Source: Rhizobium sp. S152
Lineage (GTDB): Bacteria > Pseudomonadota > Alphaproteobacteria > Rhizobiales > Rhizobiaceae
Assembly: GCF_030380735.1 (NCBI RefSeq)
Contig: NZ_JAUDRZ010000003.1
Span: 372,001-436,000 of the forward strand
Direction of reading: 5' to 3'
DNA: 64,000 nucleotides
Both the position numbers and the translations under genes were made by a program. Under the pieces are notes generated by a model that saw only the letters and a list, made by a program, of their open reading frames with translations, did not search any database and had not been told where the DNA came from. Of the stretch, positions 18,177-26,630 are shown piece by piece. The number at the start of each line of letters is the position of its first letter. The stretch's first letter is position 1.

Positions 18177-18704
18177 TCAAATCTTGCTGTCGGGCTTCGG
18201 TCCCCAGGCGTTCGGGCCGGGACCGTAGGTCGGAATGGGGAGAATGCCCTGGGTCGGCCGATACATCAGCGACTCGGCATAGGTGATGAGCTCTGCATCC
18301 TCGGGATCGCCGACGACGCCCAGATACCAAGCCGATACGATCTTCGTGGCGGTCTTCATCAATGCCGGATCGGTACCGGTCAGGGCCAGGAAGCCGTCCA
18401 TGTCGGTGGCGCCGGATTGCGTGATCAGCTGCTGAAGGGCGACAAGGTCCGCGCTCAGCGTGGCGTTGCGCTTGCTTAGTGCAGCCAGGAAGCGCCCGCC
18501 GATCACCGGGTCGAGCTTGTAGCCGGTCAGGAATTCGGACAGTCGGGTAAACGCCGCGACCTGATCGTCAGCAGCCAGCACCGATGCGGGGCCGGCCAGA
18601 TCTGCGAAAAGCGCCAGGCCGCCAATGGCGACAGTGCTGCGGAGAAGGCCGCGCCGCGACAGGCTGGGCACAGGGACGGAGGGAGAAGAGGAATCGAAAG
18701 GCAT
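18177..18704 (-). CDS. dehydrogenase small subunit (sorbitol/gluconate dehydrogenase subunit 3 type)
   Basis: A 175-aa protein with a twin-arginine-like signal, S-R-R-G-L-L-R near residues 16-22, followed by a hydrophobic stretch and an Ala-rich cleavage region near 45. The mature part (AFTRLSEFLTGYKLDPVIGGRFL, then TATKIVSAWYLGVVG) matches the small, helical subunit of membrane gluconate 2-, sorbitol and fructose dehydrogenases. It chaperones the GMC flavoprotein out through Tat and stabilises the complex. It lies 13 bases before the large-subunit gene and 50 bases after the cytochrome gene on the same strand. Confidence 0.9.
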   Translation of the reverse strand: MPFDSSSPSVPVPSLSRRGLLRSTVAIGGLALFADLAGPASVLAADDQVAAFTRLSEFLTGYKLDPVIGGRFLAALSKRNATLSADLVALQQLITQSGATDMDGFLALTGTDPALMKTATKIVSAWYLGVVGDPEDAELITYAESLMYRPTQGILPIPTYGPGPNAWGPKPDSKI

Positions 18705-18754
18705 TGGAAGTCTCCAGGGGAGCGTTCAATGGAGAAAAGGAAGCGGGCTTCGGC

Positions 18755-20251
18755 TTAGTTGAGGGCTGCTTTCGGCCGGCGACGCATGACGAGCCAGACG
18801 ATCAGACCGAGCACGATGACTACAACAGCAGTCATGGCGGGTGCCGCGAAGGGAGCAAGCTTCACGATCAGCGGCTTATCACCACCTTGACGAATACGCA
18901 GCACATCGGCCTCGGTAACCTTCAGTGCGGGATTGCCGTACTGGGCCAACACGTAGTTGCTGACATCGGCGATGTCCTTGTCCGAAAGGCGGTCGGTCGG
19001 ATAGGCGATGTCGGTGCCGAAGCCCGGCATGAACGCTGTCTGATCACCGACCGTCCGATGCAAGCCATACACGATTGTCGAGATCAGATTGTCGGGGCGA
19101 TCGCCGCCAGTGGCGGTGTTGTGGAACAGTGACGGATAGGCCTTGTTGCCTTGTCCTTCGACCTGATGGCAGGCCGCGCAGGTGCCGCTGAAGATCGCAA
19201 AGCCGTTCTGTTCAGGCGCTTGACCCGGCAGACCACGCAGCGTTGCTTCGGCTTGCTCCGAAGGCTGGCCGAAATCGAAGCGCGCCTTGGCTTCTCCGGA
19301 CGATACCGGCTTGATGTCCTTGAGGTAGGTCACCATCGCGCCGATGTCGTCGTCGTTCAGATGCTGCAGGCTGTTTTCGATGGCCTCGGCCATCGGGCCG
19401 GCCGCCTGCGCCTTGCCGGCGACGTGACCTGTTTTCAGATACTGCGTCAACTCGTCGTCGGACCAGCCGCCGATGCCTTCGATCTTGTCCGAAGTGATGT
19501 TCGGCGCGTACCAGGAGCCCAGGGAGCCGCCGCCCAGCGCCTTGCTGCCCGTTTCCGCCATGAACAAATTGCGTGGCGTGTGGCAGGTGCTGCAGTGTTC
19601 CAGCGCTTCAGCCAGATAGGCGCCGCGGTTCCATTCGGCCGACTTCGATGCGTCGGGCTGGTAACGATCGGTATCCAGGAAAAGCAGGTTCCAGACGGCC
19701 ATCGAGGCGCGGATGGAGAAGGGGAACGGAAGTTCCGTTTTGCTTGAAACCTGATCGACAGGCTTCACCTCGTGCATGAAGTAGGCGTAGAGCGCCGCGA
19801 TGTCCTCGTCGGTCAGCTTCGCGTAGGCGGTATAGGGCATCGCGGGATAGAGATGAGTCCCGTCCTTTGCAACGCCGTCGCGTACGGCGCGGGCAAAATC
19901 AGCCTCGCTGTAGGCGCCGATGCCATCTTTCGTTGACGGCGTGATGTTCGTCGAGAAGATCGTGCCGAGCGGGGACTGGATGCCGTAACCACCCGCGAAG
20001 GGCTGGCCGCCGTGCGGCGCGGTATGACAGGCCGCGCAATCGGCGGCGGTCGCGAGATAGCGTCCCTTTGCGATCAGCGTCGTCTGGTCGCCGCTTGCCG
20101 TCGTATCCTGTGCGCTTGCTCCCTCGACACCGGCCACAAGCGCGGAAAGACAAAGCATACCGACAGCTGTTCTACGACAGTGCGACAGAAATGAAGCGAT
20201 GAAGGAGCGCTGGGGGGGAGCGGTACGGGACAGCATATTGGCTGCTTTCAT
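18755..20251 (-). CDS. triheme cytochrome c subunit of the membrane dehydrogenase
   Basis: A protein of about 498 aa with three CxxCH heme sites: CAACH, CSTCH and CAACH, roughly at residues 72, 217 and 359. It starts with an N-terminal signal segment (TAVGMLCLSALVAG, then ASAQ) and ends with a transmembrane anchor (AMTAVVVIVLGLIVWLVM) and a basic tail. This is the layout of the cytochrome subunit of alcohol, gluconate and sorbitol dehydrogenases, passing electrons to ubiquinone. The start is uncertain: ATG at 20251 or ATG at 20236, neither with a strong ribosome-binding site; the open frame reaches 20362. It heads the three-gene operon and is divergent from the LysR gene at 20522. Confidence 0.88.
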   Translation of the reverse strand: MKAANMLSRTAPPQRSFIASFLSHCRRTAVGMLCLSALVAGVEGASAQDTTASGDQTTLIAKGRYLATAADCAACHTAPHGGQPFAGGYGIQSPLGTIFSTNITPSTKDGIGAYSEADFARAVRDGVAKDGTHLYPAMPYTAYAKLTDEDIAALYAYFMHEVKPVDQVSSKTELPFPFSIRASMAVWNLLFLDTDRYQPDASKSAEWNRGAYLAEALEHCSTCHTPRNLFMAETGSKALGGGSLGSWYAPNITSDKIEGIGGWSDDELTQYLKTGHVAGKAQAAGPMAEAIENSLQHLNDDDIGAMVTYLKDIKPVSSGEAKARFDFGQPSEQAEATLRGLPGQAPEQNGFAIFSGTCAACHQVEGQGNKAYPSLFHNTATGGDRPDNLISTIVYGLHRTVGDQTAFMPGFGTDIAYPTDRLSDKDIADVSNYVLAQYGNPALKVTEADVLRIRQGGDKPLIVKLAPFAAPAMTAVVVIVLGLIVWLVMRRRPKAALN

Positions 20252-20521
20252 AGAAAATGAACAATAGTCTACAGCCCATGCTACCGCCTCCCACGAGCAG
20301 GACTGACCTTCTTCACCGGAGAGCGGAAAACGCATATCGGCAGAAGAAACCCAAATGGACAAAGCAAATTATTGATATTGCTTGGCTGTATCGATCCCGA
20401 TAGAGGATCTGGAGGGGTGTGTCGATGCGTCGCGCTACGGCTTGCGTTTCGTCATATCTGCAGGGAGCCTGAGTTGAAATCAGTTTGTTTTAGAAGCAGG
20501 TTTCACAAAAAGTGAAGGATC

Positions 20522-21448
20522 ATGATGAGGTTCGATCTGACCGATCTGAGGATATTTGTGTCGGCCGTGGATGGCGGAAGTCTGACGGCTGCCGCCGCGC
20601 GCAACAACATTGTTGTCGCCGCCGTCAGCGCAAGGCTGAAACGGCTCGAAGCCTCATTCAATCTTGATCTTTTCGAGAGAACCGGCCGCGGTATCCGGCC
20701 GACGCTTGCAGGGGAAATGCTGGCGCGCCACGCCCGCAAGATCATCGGCGATGCCCGGCAGATCGAGGCCGAATTGGAAGAGTTCGCTGACGGACGAAAC
20801 GGCCGGGTTCGGGTCCTGTCGAACACGAACATCCTGGCGGAGCACATGCCCACGGCGCTCGGGACATTTCTGGCGGCCAATCCCGACATCAACGTCTCGA
20901 TCAGCGATCGTCCGAGTTTTGAAGTAATCTCCATGCTGAAGAACGGTGACGCCGATGTCGGTGTCGTCGCCGCATCCGCGGATATGAGCGGTCTGGAGCG
21001 CACGCGCTTCGTTCCCGACCGCCTGGTGCTCGTCGCGCCGCCGGACTTCGATCTGCCGCAGCAGCGGATCGATTTCGTCCGCATTCTTGATTTTCGTATG
21101 ATCGGCCTGCAGGAAAAGGTGGCCCTGTCGCAATTCCTGCGGCGCATCGCCAACGAGCTCGGACGAGAGCTGAACATTCGCATGCGGATGGACGGGTTCG
21201 AGGGGATCTGCCGGATGGTCGAGTGTGGGGCCGGCGTTGCCGTCATCCCTGAAAGTGCCGCGCGCCGCTATGAAGCCTTCATGAAATTCAGGACCCTGGC
21301 AATCCAGGATGGCTGGGCGGAACGCGAACTGTATCTATGCGTGAAGAGCGAGGCGCAACTGCCGCGCTACGCAAGGGCGCTGCTTGCGCATCTGCGGGAC
21401 TATGCGGCGATGTTTACCACTGCAGATGGTACTTCGGCGACCGGCTAG
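20522..21448 (+). CDS. LysR family transcriptional regulator
   Basis: A 308-aa LysR-type regulator. The winged helix-turn-helix is at residues 4-65 (FDLTDLRIFVSAVDGGSLTA, then AAARNNIVVAAVSARLKRLEASF). The effector domain of the periplasmic-binding fold follows, beginning RVRVLSNTNILAEHMP. GAAGG-type spacing is good: GAAGGATC sits just before the start, and ATG at 20525 is the alternative. It is transcribed away from the cytochrome gene of the dehydrogenase complex, the usual arrangement for a LysR protein and its target operon, so it probably controls that operon. A hairpin terminator lies just after its stop. Confidence 0.92.
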   Translation: MMRFDLTDLRIFVSAVDGGSLTAAAARNNIVVAAVSARLKRLEASFNLDLFERTGRGIRPTLAGEMLARHARKIIGDARQIEAELEEFADGRNGRVRVLSNTNILAEHMPTALGTFLAANPDINVSISDRPSFEVISMLKNGDADVGVVAASADMSGLERTRFVPDRLVLVAPPDFDLPQQRIDFVRILDFRMIGLQEKVALSQFLRRIANELGRELNIRMRMDGFEGICRMVECGAGVAVIPESAARRYEAFMKFRTLAIQDGWAERELYLCVKSEAQLPRYARALLAHLRDYAAMFTTADGTSATG

Positions 21449-21467
21449 ACTAAACGGCTGCATCATC

Positions 21468-21498
21468 GAAGGGCGTCCATCCATAGCGGACGCCCTTC
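21468..21498. terminator. bidirectional terminator hairpin between convergent genes
   Basis: A perfect 11-bp stem (GAAGGGCGTCC at 21468-21478 and GGACGCCCTTC at 21488-21498) with a 9-base loop. It lies between the convergent stops of the LysR gene and the alpha/beta hydrolase gene. No long T-run follows, so its efficiency is uncertain. Confidence 0.75.
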
Positions 21499-21510
21499 TG
21501 TACCTGGGAC

Positions 21511-22485
21511 TTAGGCCTTGAAGAAGGCAAGCAGGTCGGGGTTGATCACATCGGCATGGGTTGTTGCCATGCCGTGCGGCAGGCCCTTGTAGACCTTGAG
21601 TTCGCCCTTCTTCAGCAGCTTCGAAGACAGCAAGGCCGAATCGGCGATGGGCACGATCTGATCGTCATCCCCGTGCATCACCAGAACGGGAACGTCGATC
21701 TTCTTCAGGTCCTCGGTGAAATCGGTCTCGGAAAATGCCTTGATGCAATCGTAATGCGCCTTCGCACCGCCGATCATGCCCTGACGCCACCAATTGTCGA
21801 TCACGCCCTGCGATACTTTCGCGCCCGGGCGGTTGAAGCCGTAGAAGGGGCCGCTCGGAATGTCGCGATAGAACTGCGCGCGGTTGGCGACGAGGGCTGC
21901 CCGGAAGCCGTCGAAGACTTCGAGCGGCAGGCCGCCGGGGTTCTTCTCGGACTTGACCATGATGGGCGGAACAGCACCGATCAGAACGGCCTTGGCGACG
22001 CGGCCCTTGCCGCCGTACTGCGCGACGTAGCGGGCCACTTCGCCGCCGCCGGTCGAGTGGCCGACGTGAATGGCGTCCTTCAGGTCCAGATGCTTGGCGA
22101 GTTCGGCAACGTCGGCTGCGTAGGTGTCCATCTCGTTTCCGGTTGCCGTCTGGCTGGAGCGGCCGTGTCCGCGGCGGTCATGAGCGATGACCCGGTAGCC
22201 CTTGTCGAGGAAATAGAGCATCTGGGCATCCCAATCGTCGGAGCTCAGCGGCCAGCCATGATGGAATACGATCGGCTGGCCGGTGCCCCAATCCTTGTAG
22301 AATATCTGGGTGCCGTCCTTGGTGGTGAAAGTGCTGCTGCTCATCGTGCTCTTCTCCTTGGAGGACTTCGTCTTGGTGGCCGCTTTGGCGGAATTGGTAA
22401 AAGGCAGGGCTGCCGCTGCGGCAGCAAGACCCAGACCGGCAGTCATCACGCCCCTGCGGGTGGCTTGGCTGTTCGACGCGTTCAT
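21511..22485 (-). CDS. alpha/beta hydrolase with Tat signal (chloroperoxidase/esterase family)
   Basis: A 324-aa protein. The ATG at 22485 is preceded by AAAGGAGATCACA and starts a twin-arginine-type signal, T-R-R-G-V-M-T-A near residues 9-16, followed by an alanine-rich hydrophobic stretch. The hydrolase domain starts near residue 48 ([17 protein letters not shown]) and resembles cofactor-free haloperoxidases and arylesterases: nucleophile elbow GHSTGG, acid in [10 protein letters not shown], histidine in [11 protein letters not shown] second ATG at 22344 has its own AAGGAG and corresponds to the usual start of cytoplasmic relatives. It is divergent from a MarR-type regulator with palindromic sites between them, so it is probably induced by that regulator's signal. 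Confidence 0.9.
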   Translation of the reverse strand: MNASNSQATRRGVMTAGLGLAAAAAALPFTNSAKAATKTKSSKEKSTMSSSTFTTKDGTQIFYKDWGTGQPIVFHHGWPLSSDDWDAQMLYFLDKGYRVIAHDRRGHGRSSQTATGNEMDTYAADVAELAKHLDLKDAIHVGHSTGGGEVARYVAQYGGKGRVAKAVLIGAVPPIMVKSEKNPGGLPLEVFDGFRAALVANRAQFYRDIPSGPFYGFNRPGAKVSQGVIDNWWRQGMIGGAKAHYDCIKAFSETDFTEDLKKIDVPVLVMHGDDDQIVPIADSALLSSKLLKKGELKVYKGLPHGMATTHADVINPDLLAFFKA

Positions 22486-22503
22486 TGTGATCTCCTTTGT
22501 TGA

Positions 22504-22528
22504 TTTCGCGATAAACAATATCGCGATA
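22504..22528. promoter_or_regulatory. candidate MarR operator pair near the hydrolase gene
   Basis: TATCGCGATA at 22519-22528 is a perfect 10-bp palindrome. A closely related TTTCGCGATAAA lies just before it at 22504-22515. They sit immediately upstream of the hydrolase ribosome-binding site. The same palindrome occurs again at 22574-22583 next to the regulator gene. Confidence 0.6.
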
Positions 22529-22573
22529 AACATATGGCTAATCTGATTTTGGAGCGCTGTCTACAAAAATCGT

Positions 22574-22583
22574 TATCGCGATA
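22574..22583. promoter_or_regulatory. candidate MarR operator near the regulator gene
   Basis: This is a second perfect TATCGCGATA palindrome, 44 bases upstream of the regulator start codon and 55 bases from the first copy. Repetition of the same palindrome on both sides of a divergent promoter region fits autoregulation plus control of the hydrolase. Confidence 0.6.
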
Positions 22584-22626
22584 CTATTTTGTGATAATCA
22601 GAATAAAACGATATAGGGAGACAGTC

Positions 22627-23061
22627 ATGTCTGTTTCGGAAACAGTCCCCTTGGACAACCAGCTGTGCTTCTCGCTCTACGCCGCGAGTATCGCCATCAA
22701 CCGGCTTTATAAGCCCATGCTCGACGAGATGGGCATAACCTATCCGCAATATCTCGTGCTGAGCGCGCTGGGCGAAGAGGACGGCCGAACGGTGGGCGGC
22801 ATAGCGGATCGTCTTGCGCTTGAATCCAGCACGATCACGCCGCCGGTCAAGCGGATGGAGGAGGCAGGACTTGTGACGCGCAAGCGTAGCACGGTTGATG
22901 AGCGCCAGGTTCACGTATGGTTGACGGATGCCGGACGAAAGCTGCTGGTAAGGAGCAATTGCCTGGGCCAGGCCTTGGTTGAGCGTTCGGGCATGGAGCC
23001 AAAGCAGTTCGATGCGTTCAATCAACAGGCCAAGGCGCTGCGTGCGGCACTGGAAGGGTGA
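22627..23061 (+). CDS. MarR family regulator, OhrR-like
   Basis: A 144-aa winged-helix regulator. The N-terminal PLDNQLCFSLYAASIAINRL and TYPQYLVLSAL segments match the OhrR branch of MarR proteins, including a cysteine in Q-L-C-F at the position of the peroxide-sensing Cys. The DNA-binding region is VGGIADRLALESSTITPPVKRMEEAGLV with the wing RKRSTVDERQVHVWLT. The start at 22627 follows AGGGAGACAGTC. It is divergent from the Tat-tagged hydrolase and has TATCGCGATA palindromes upstream. No ohr gene is adjacent, so the inducing signal might be an organic peroxide or another thiol-reactive compound; this is inference. Confidence 0.9.
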   Translation: MSVSETVPLDNQLCFSLYAASIAINRLYKPMLDEMGITYPQYLVLSALGEEDGRTVGGIADRLALESSTITPPVKRMEEAGLVTRKRSTVDERQVHVWLTDAGRKLLVRSNCLGQALVERSGMEPKQFDAFNQQAKALRAALEG

Positions 23062-23149
23062 CGCCGCCGGGTTGGCGCCACTGCGCTTTCGCTGGTCCAA
23101 GCCATGTGCCAGATAGAGAAGAGCAAATGACAACGGGATTCGCGCTTCT

Positions 23150-24049
23150 TTGACCATAGGATTTGCCCATGCTGAGCTGATTGCCGTCCTCGCCGCCGTC
23201 ACCGGCGGAGAGCCGCGCGTCATGACGGTTCGCTCCGGCGACGCGCTTCCCTCGGGGCCGTTCGAGATGGGGCACCGGACGCTGCAGAGTGGCTTGCGCG
23301 AATGGGTTCAGGAGCAGACGGCGCATCCGGTCGGCTATCTCGAGCAACTCTATACCTTCGCCGATCGCGACCGGAACAATGACATTCTTGGCGGGCGCAC
23401 GATTTCCATCAGCTATCTCGGGCTGGTTCGCGAGCAGGCGGCGCCCGGCGGCGGACGGCCGGGCTGGCATGGCTGGTACGAGTATTTCCCTTGGGAAGAC
23501 AGGCGATCCGGTTCGCCGCCGGTCCTTGGTGACATCGCCGGGCGGCTGCTGCGCTGGGCGGAGAGTGATCCGCTGAAAAGCGAAGGGCGTCTTCGGCGCG
23601 TAGTCTTTGCCTTCGGTCTCGATGGCGCGTGGAACGAGGACATGGTGCTGCAGCGCTACGAGATGCTTTACGAGGCCGGGCTTGTCGCCGAAGCCGGCGC
23701 GTCGGCTGAAACCAACCCCGGCCGGGCGATGTTTGCCGACAACAGGCGCATTCTCGCTACCGGTATCGCGCGGCTGCGTGCCAAGATAAAATATCGTCCC
23801 GTCGTTTTCGAGTTGATGCCCGAAAGCTTCACGCTGCTGCAGCTGCAGCGCACGGTCGAGGCCCTGGCGGGGCTGACGCTGCACAAGCAGAATTTCCGCC
23901 GGCTGATCGAGCAGCAGGAACTGGTCGAGGAAACCGGCGAGAGCGAAAGCGAAACCGGTGGCCGTCCGGCCAAGCTGTTTCGTTACCGCCACGCCGTGCT
24001 CGAAGAGCGCGCGCTGTCTGGATCAAAGCTTCCACTCTCCCGCAATTGA
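23150..24049 (+). CDS. nadQ: NadQ-type NAD biosynthesis regulator (NUDIX-like plus winged helix)
   Basis: A 299-aa protein with a NUDIX-hydrolase-like ligand domain at about residues 5-150 (ELIAVLAAVTGGEPRVM, LYTFADRDRN) and a C-terminal winged helix near 210-285 (SFTLLQLQRTVEALAGLTLHKQNFRRLIE). This is the layout of NrtR-like regulators; the alphaproteobacterial form beside nadABC is called NadQ and represses NAD synthesis genes. The gene lies directly upstream of nadA on the same strand. No ATG or GTG is available near the conserved N-terminus; TTG at 23150 is the only usual codon in frame after a TAG at 23114, and its ribosome-binding site is poor. The first in-frame ATG, at 23222, would cut into the domain. 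Confidence 0.85.
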   Translation: MTIGFAHAELIAVLAAVTGGEPRVMTVRSGDALPSGPFEMGHRTLQSGLREWVQEQTAHPVGYLEQLYTFADRDRNNDILGGRTISISYLGLVREQAAPGGGRPGWHGWYEYFPWEDRRSGSPPVLGDIAGRLLRWAESDPLKSEGRLRRVVFAFGLDGAWNEDMVLQRYEMLYEAGLVAEAGASAETNPGRAMFADNRRILATGIARLRAKIKYRPVVFELMPESFTLLQLQRTVEALAGLTLHKQNFRRLIEQQELVEETGESESETGGRPAKLFRYRHAVLEERALSGSKLPLSRN

Positions 24050-24050
24050 C

Positions 24051-24071
24051 ATATGCTCGATCTGAGAATAT
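24051..24071. promoter_or_regulatory. candidate NadQ operator 1
   Basis: An inverted repeat with ATAT-GCTC and GAGA-ATAT arms around a 5-base centre, beginning 2 bases after the nadQ stop and upstream of nadA. It shares the GCTC/GAG core with the second site at 24088-24102. Both lie where a repressor of nadABC would act. Confidence 0.55.
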
Positions 24072-24087
24072 CTATTTGCCCGCGAAA

Positions 24088-24102
24088 TGCTCAAATAGAG
24101 CA
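24088..24102. promoter_or_regulatory. candidate NadQ operator 2
   Basis: TGCTC-AAATA-GAGCA is a perfect inverted repeat ending 6 bases before the GGGAG ribosome-binding site of nadA. It is the cleaner of the two GCTC-type palindromes between nadQ and nadA. Confidence 0.6.
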
Positions 24103-24119
24103 CAATTGGGAGATGGGTC

Positions 24120-25091
24120 ATTAACCGCGTCGTTGCCGCAGCTTCACTCTATGATCGGGTCAGTCGCGTCATTCCGAAAGCGGAATGGATGTCTTACGAG
24201 GCGGACGTCGAAGCAATTCTTGAACTCAAGCGGCGGCGCAATGCGGTCATCCTTGCCCACAACTACCAGACGCCGGAAATCTTTCACGGCGTGGCCGATA
24301 TCGTCGGCGACAGCCTGGCGCTGGCGAGAAAGGCGATCGACGTCGATGCCGATGTCATCGTGCTGGCGGGCGTGCACTTCATGGCGGAGACGGCCAAGCT
24401 TCTCAATCCGGGGAAGACCGTTCTGATCCCGGACATGGGCGCCGGCTGCTCGCTGGCGGATTCGATCACACCTGAGGATGTCGCCCTGTTGCGCCAGGCC
24501 CATCCCGGCGTTCCCATCATCACCTACGTCAACACATCCGCCGCGGTTAAGGCCGCTTCCGACATCTGCTGCACCTCGGGCAACGCCAAGAAGATCGTCG
24601 AAGCGTTGGGCGTCCCGCGTGTGCTGATGATTCCGGACGAATATCTGGCGCGCAACGTCGCCCGCGAGACGAACGTGGAGGTTCTGGCGTGGCATGGCCA
24701 CTGCGAGGTACATGAACTCTTCACCGCCGACGATATCCGCCAGCTGCGGGAGAACTACCCCGGCGTCACTGTGTTGGCGCATCCCGAATGTCCGCCAGAC
24801 GTGGTGCTGGAAGCCGATTTCGCCGGCTCCACCGCCGTGATGTCCGACTATGTCGGCGAGAAGCGTCCCGCGCGGGTCGTGCTGCTGACGGAATGCTCGA
24901 TGAGCGACAATGTCGCGGTCCACCATCCTGAGGTCGAGTTCATTCGCCCCTGCAATCTCTGCCCGCACATGAAGCGGATCACGCTCGCCAACATCCGCAC
25001 GGCGCTGGAGGAGAACAGGCACGAGGTGACGGTTGACCCCAGCATTGCCGGCGCGGCACGGCGGGCGGTCGAGAGGATGCTTGAGATATGA
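24120..25091 (+). CDS. nadA: quinolinate synthase NadA
   Basis: Quinolinate synthase condenses iminoaspartate with dihydroxyacetone phosphate, the second step of de novo NAD synthesis. The core is unmistakable: [23 protein letters not shown], then the three [4Fe-4S] ligand cysteines in [17 protein letters not shown] and CNLCPHM. The first ATG in frame is at 24189 ([10 protein letters not shown]), but the codons before it read [16 protein letters not shown], which is the conserved N-terminus of rhizobial NadA. The frame is open only from a TAG at 24096 and contains no ATG, GTG or TTG before that segment. An ATT at 24120, 7 bases after GGAG, is the best start, giving 323 aa. The stop overlaps nadB as ATGA. 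Confidence 0.9.
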   Translation: MNRVVAAASLYDRVSRVIPKAEWMSYEADVEAILELKRRRNAVILAHNYQTPEIFHGVADIVGDSLALARKAIDVDADVIVLAGVHFMAETAKLLNPGKTVLIPDMGAGCSLADSITPEDVALLRQAHPGVPIITYVNTSAAVKAASDICCTSGNAKKIVEALGVPRVLMIPDEYLARNVARETNVEVLAWHGHCEVHELFTADDIRQLRENYPGVTVLAHPECPPDVVLEADFAGSTAVMSDYVGEKRPARVVLLTECSMSDNVAVHHPEVEFIRPCNLCPHMKRITLANIRTALEENRHEVTVDPSIAGAARRAVERMLEI

Positions 25092-26629
25092 TCGATCTGC
25101 TCGGGAAATACGATGGCCGTATCGTGATCGCCGGTAGCGGGCTCGCGGGATTGATGACCGCGCTCACTCTCGCGCCGCAGCCGGTCGTTCTCATCACCCG
25201 CGCGGCCCTCGGTACCGAGACGTCAAGCGCCTGGGCGCAAGGCGGCATCGCCGCCGCACTTGGTTCGGATGACGATCCGCAGCTCCATCTGGCGGATACG
25301 ATCGCCGCCGGCGATGGTCTGTGCGATGCCGAGGTCGTACGCACGATCACGGCGGCGGCTCCCGCTGTCATCGCGACACTCGAGCGGCTGGGCGTTCGGT
25401 TCGACCGGGACGACACGGGCGCGTTGTCGCTCGGCCTGGAGGCCGCTCACGCGCGCCGCCGTATCGTCCATGCCAGCGGCGATGCCTCCGGCGCCTCGAT
25501 CATCGAGGCGCTGACGTGGGCGGCCGCGACCACGCCGTCGATCACGGTGCTGGAACGGGCCGAGGTTCGTGAACTGCTTGTCGAGCAGGGTGCTGTTACC
25601 GGGCTTGTCGTGGCGAGAGGCAAAGGGGTCTTTGCGATCCGCACGTCGCGGGTTGTTCTGGCTACCGGCGGCATCGGCGGCCTTTACGACCACACCACCA
25701 ATCCGACCTCGAATTTCGGTCAGGGGATCGCGGTTGCTGCCAGAGCCGGAGCTGATGTCGCAGACATGGAGTTCGTGCAGTTCCATCCGACCGCTCTGGT
25801 CTCGAACAGCCGGCCGTTGGCGCTGGTCAGTGAAGCCGTGCGCGGGGAGGGGGCAATTCTTGTCAACGACAGGGGCGAGCGTTTCATGGCTGGCACCGAC
25901 GGCGGCGAGCTTGCGCCCCGCGATGTCGTCGCGCGCGCGATCAGTGCCGAGATCTCGGCCGGACGGCGGGTGTTCCTCGATGCGCGGCAGTCGCTCGGCC
26001 CGCATTTCGCCGCCCGTTTCCCAACCATCGACCGGCTCTGCCGCAATGCTGGGATCGATCCGGCGCGCCAGGTCATCCCGGTTTGCCCGGCGGTGCACTA
26101 TCATATGGGCGGTATCGTGACCGACCTTCGCGGACGCAGTTCCTTACCCGGCCTTTGGGTCGTGGGAGAGGCGGCGTCGACGGGACTGCACGGCGCCAAC
26201 CGGCTTGCCAGCAATTCGCTGCTCGAAGCCGCCGCCATGGGGCTCTGCGCCGGCCATGATCTCGCGGGTACGACTGCCGACCCCGTCATGCCCGTTCCGA
26301 TGAAACGCACCGTCTCGCCAATGGCGGATGCGTCTATCGTTCGCCCGTTCGTCTCCCGGCATTTCGGCGTGTTGCGCAATGCAACGTCGCTGCGCGCCGC
26401 GATCGCCGGCCTTCTGCCGCTCGCGGAAAGCGAAGCTGCTGCCGCCAATCCAGCCTGCGTTGGTCTGCTGATGGCGGTATCCGCGTTGCTCAGAACAGAA
26501 TCGCGCGGCGCCCACGCGAGAACGGACTTCCCGTCAAAGGACGCAACCGCCAGGCGACGCATCATGACGTTGGCCGAAGCGCTCGACTTCGCTCGCGACC
26601 ACACGCAAACCCTTGCCCGGAGTGCCTGA
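25088..26629 (+). CDS. nadB: L-aspartate oxidase NadB
   Basis: A 513-aa FAD enzyme that oxidises L-aspartate to iminoaspartate, the first step of de novo NAD synthesis. The FAD-binding [13 protein letters not shown] is near residues 17-29. The succinate-dehydrogenase-type fold shows [14 protein letters not shown] near 45, the [11 protein letters not shown] substrate segment near 227, [12 protein letters not shown] near 249, and the [14 protein letters not shown] motif near 370 that contacts FAD. Its start overlaps the nadA stop by 4 bases, and nadC follows after one base, so nadABC is one coupled operon. Length is normal for the family. Confidence 0.95.
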   Translation: MIDLLGKYDGRIVIAGSGLAGLMTALTLAPQPVVLITRAALGTETSSAWAQGGIAAALGSDDDPQLHLADTIAAGDGLCDAEVVRTITAAAPAVIATLERLGVRFDRDDTGALSLGLEAAHARRRIVHASGDASGASIIEALTWAAATTPSITVLERAEVRELLVEQGAVTGLVVARGKGVFAIRTSRVVLATGGIGGLYDHTTNPTSNFGQGIAVAARAGADVADMEFVQFHPTALVSNSRPLALVSEAVRGEGAILVNDRGERFMAGTDGGELAPRDVVARAISAEISAGRRVFLDARQSLGPHFAARFPTIDRLCRNAGIDPARQVIPVCPAVHYHMGGIVTDLRGRSSLPGLWVVGEAASTGLHGANRLASNSLLEAAAMGLCAGHDLAGTTADPVMPVPMKRTVSPMADASIVRPFVSRHFGVLRNATSLRAAIAGLLPLAESEAAAANPACVGLLMAVSALLRTESRGAHARTDFPSKDATARRRIMTLAEALDFARDHTQTLARSA

Positions 26630-26630
26630 C

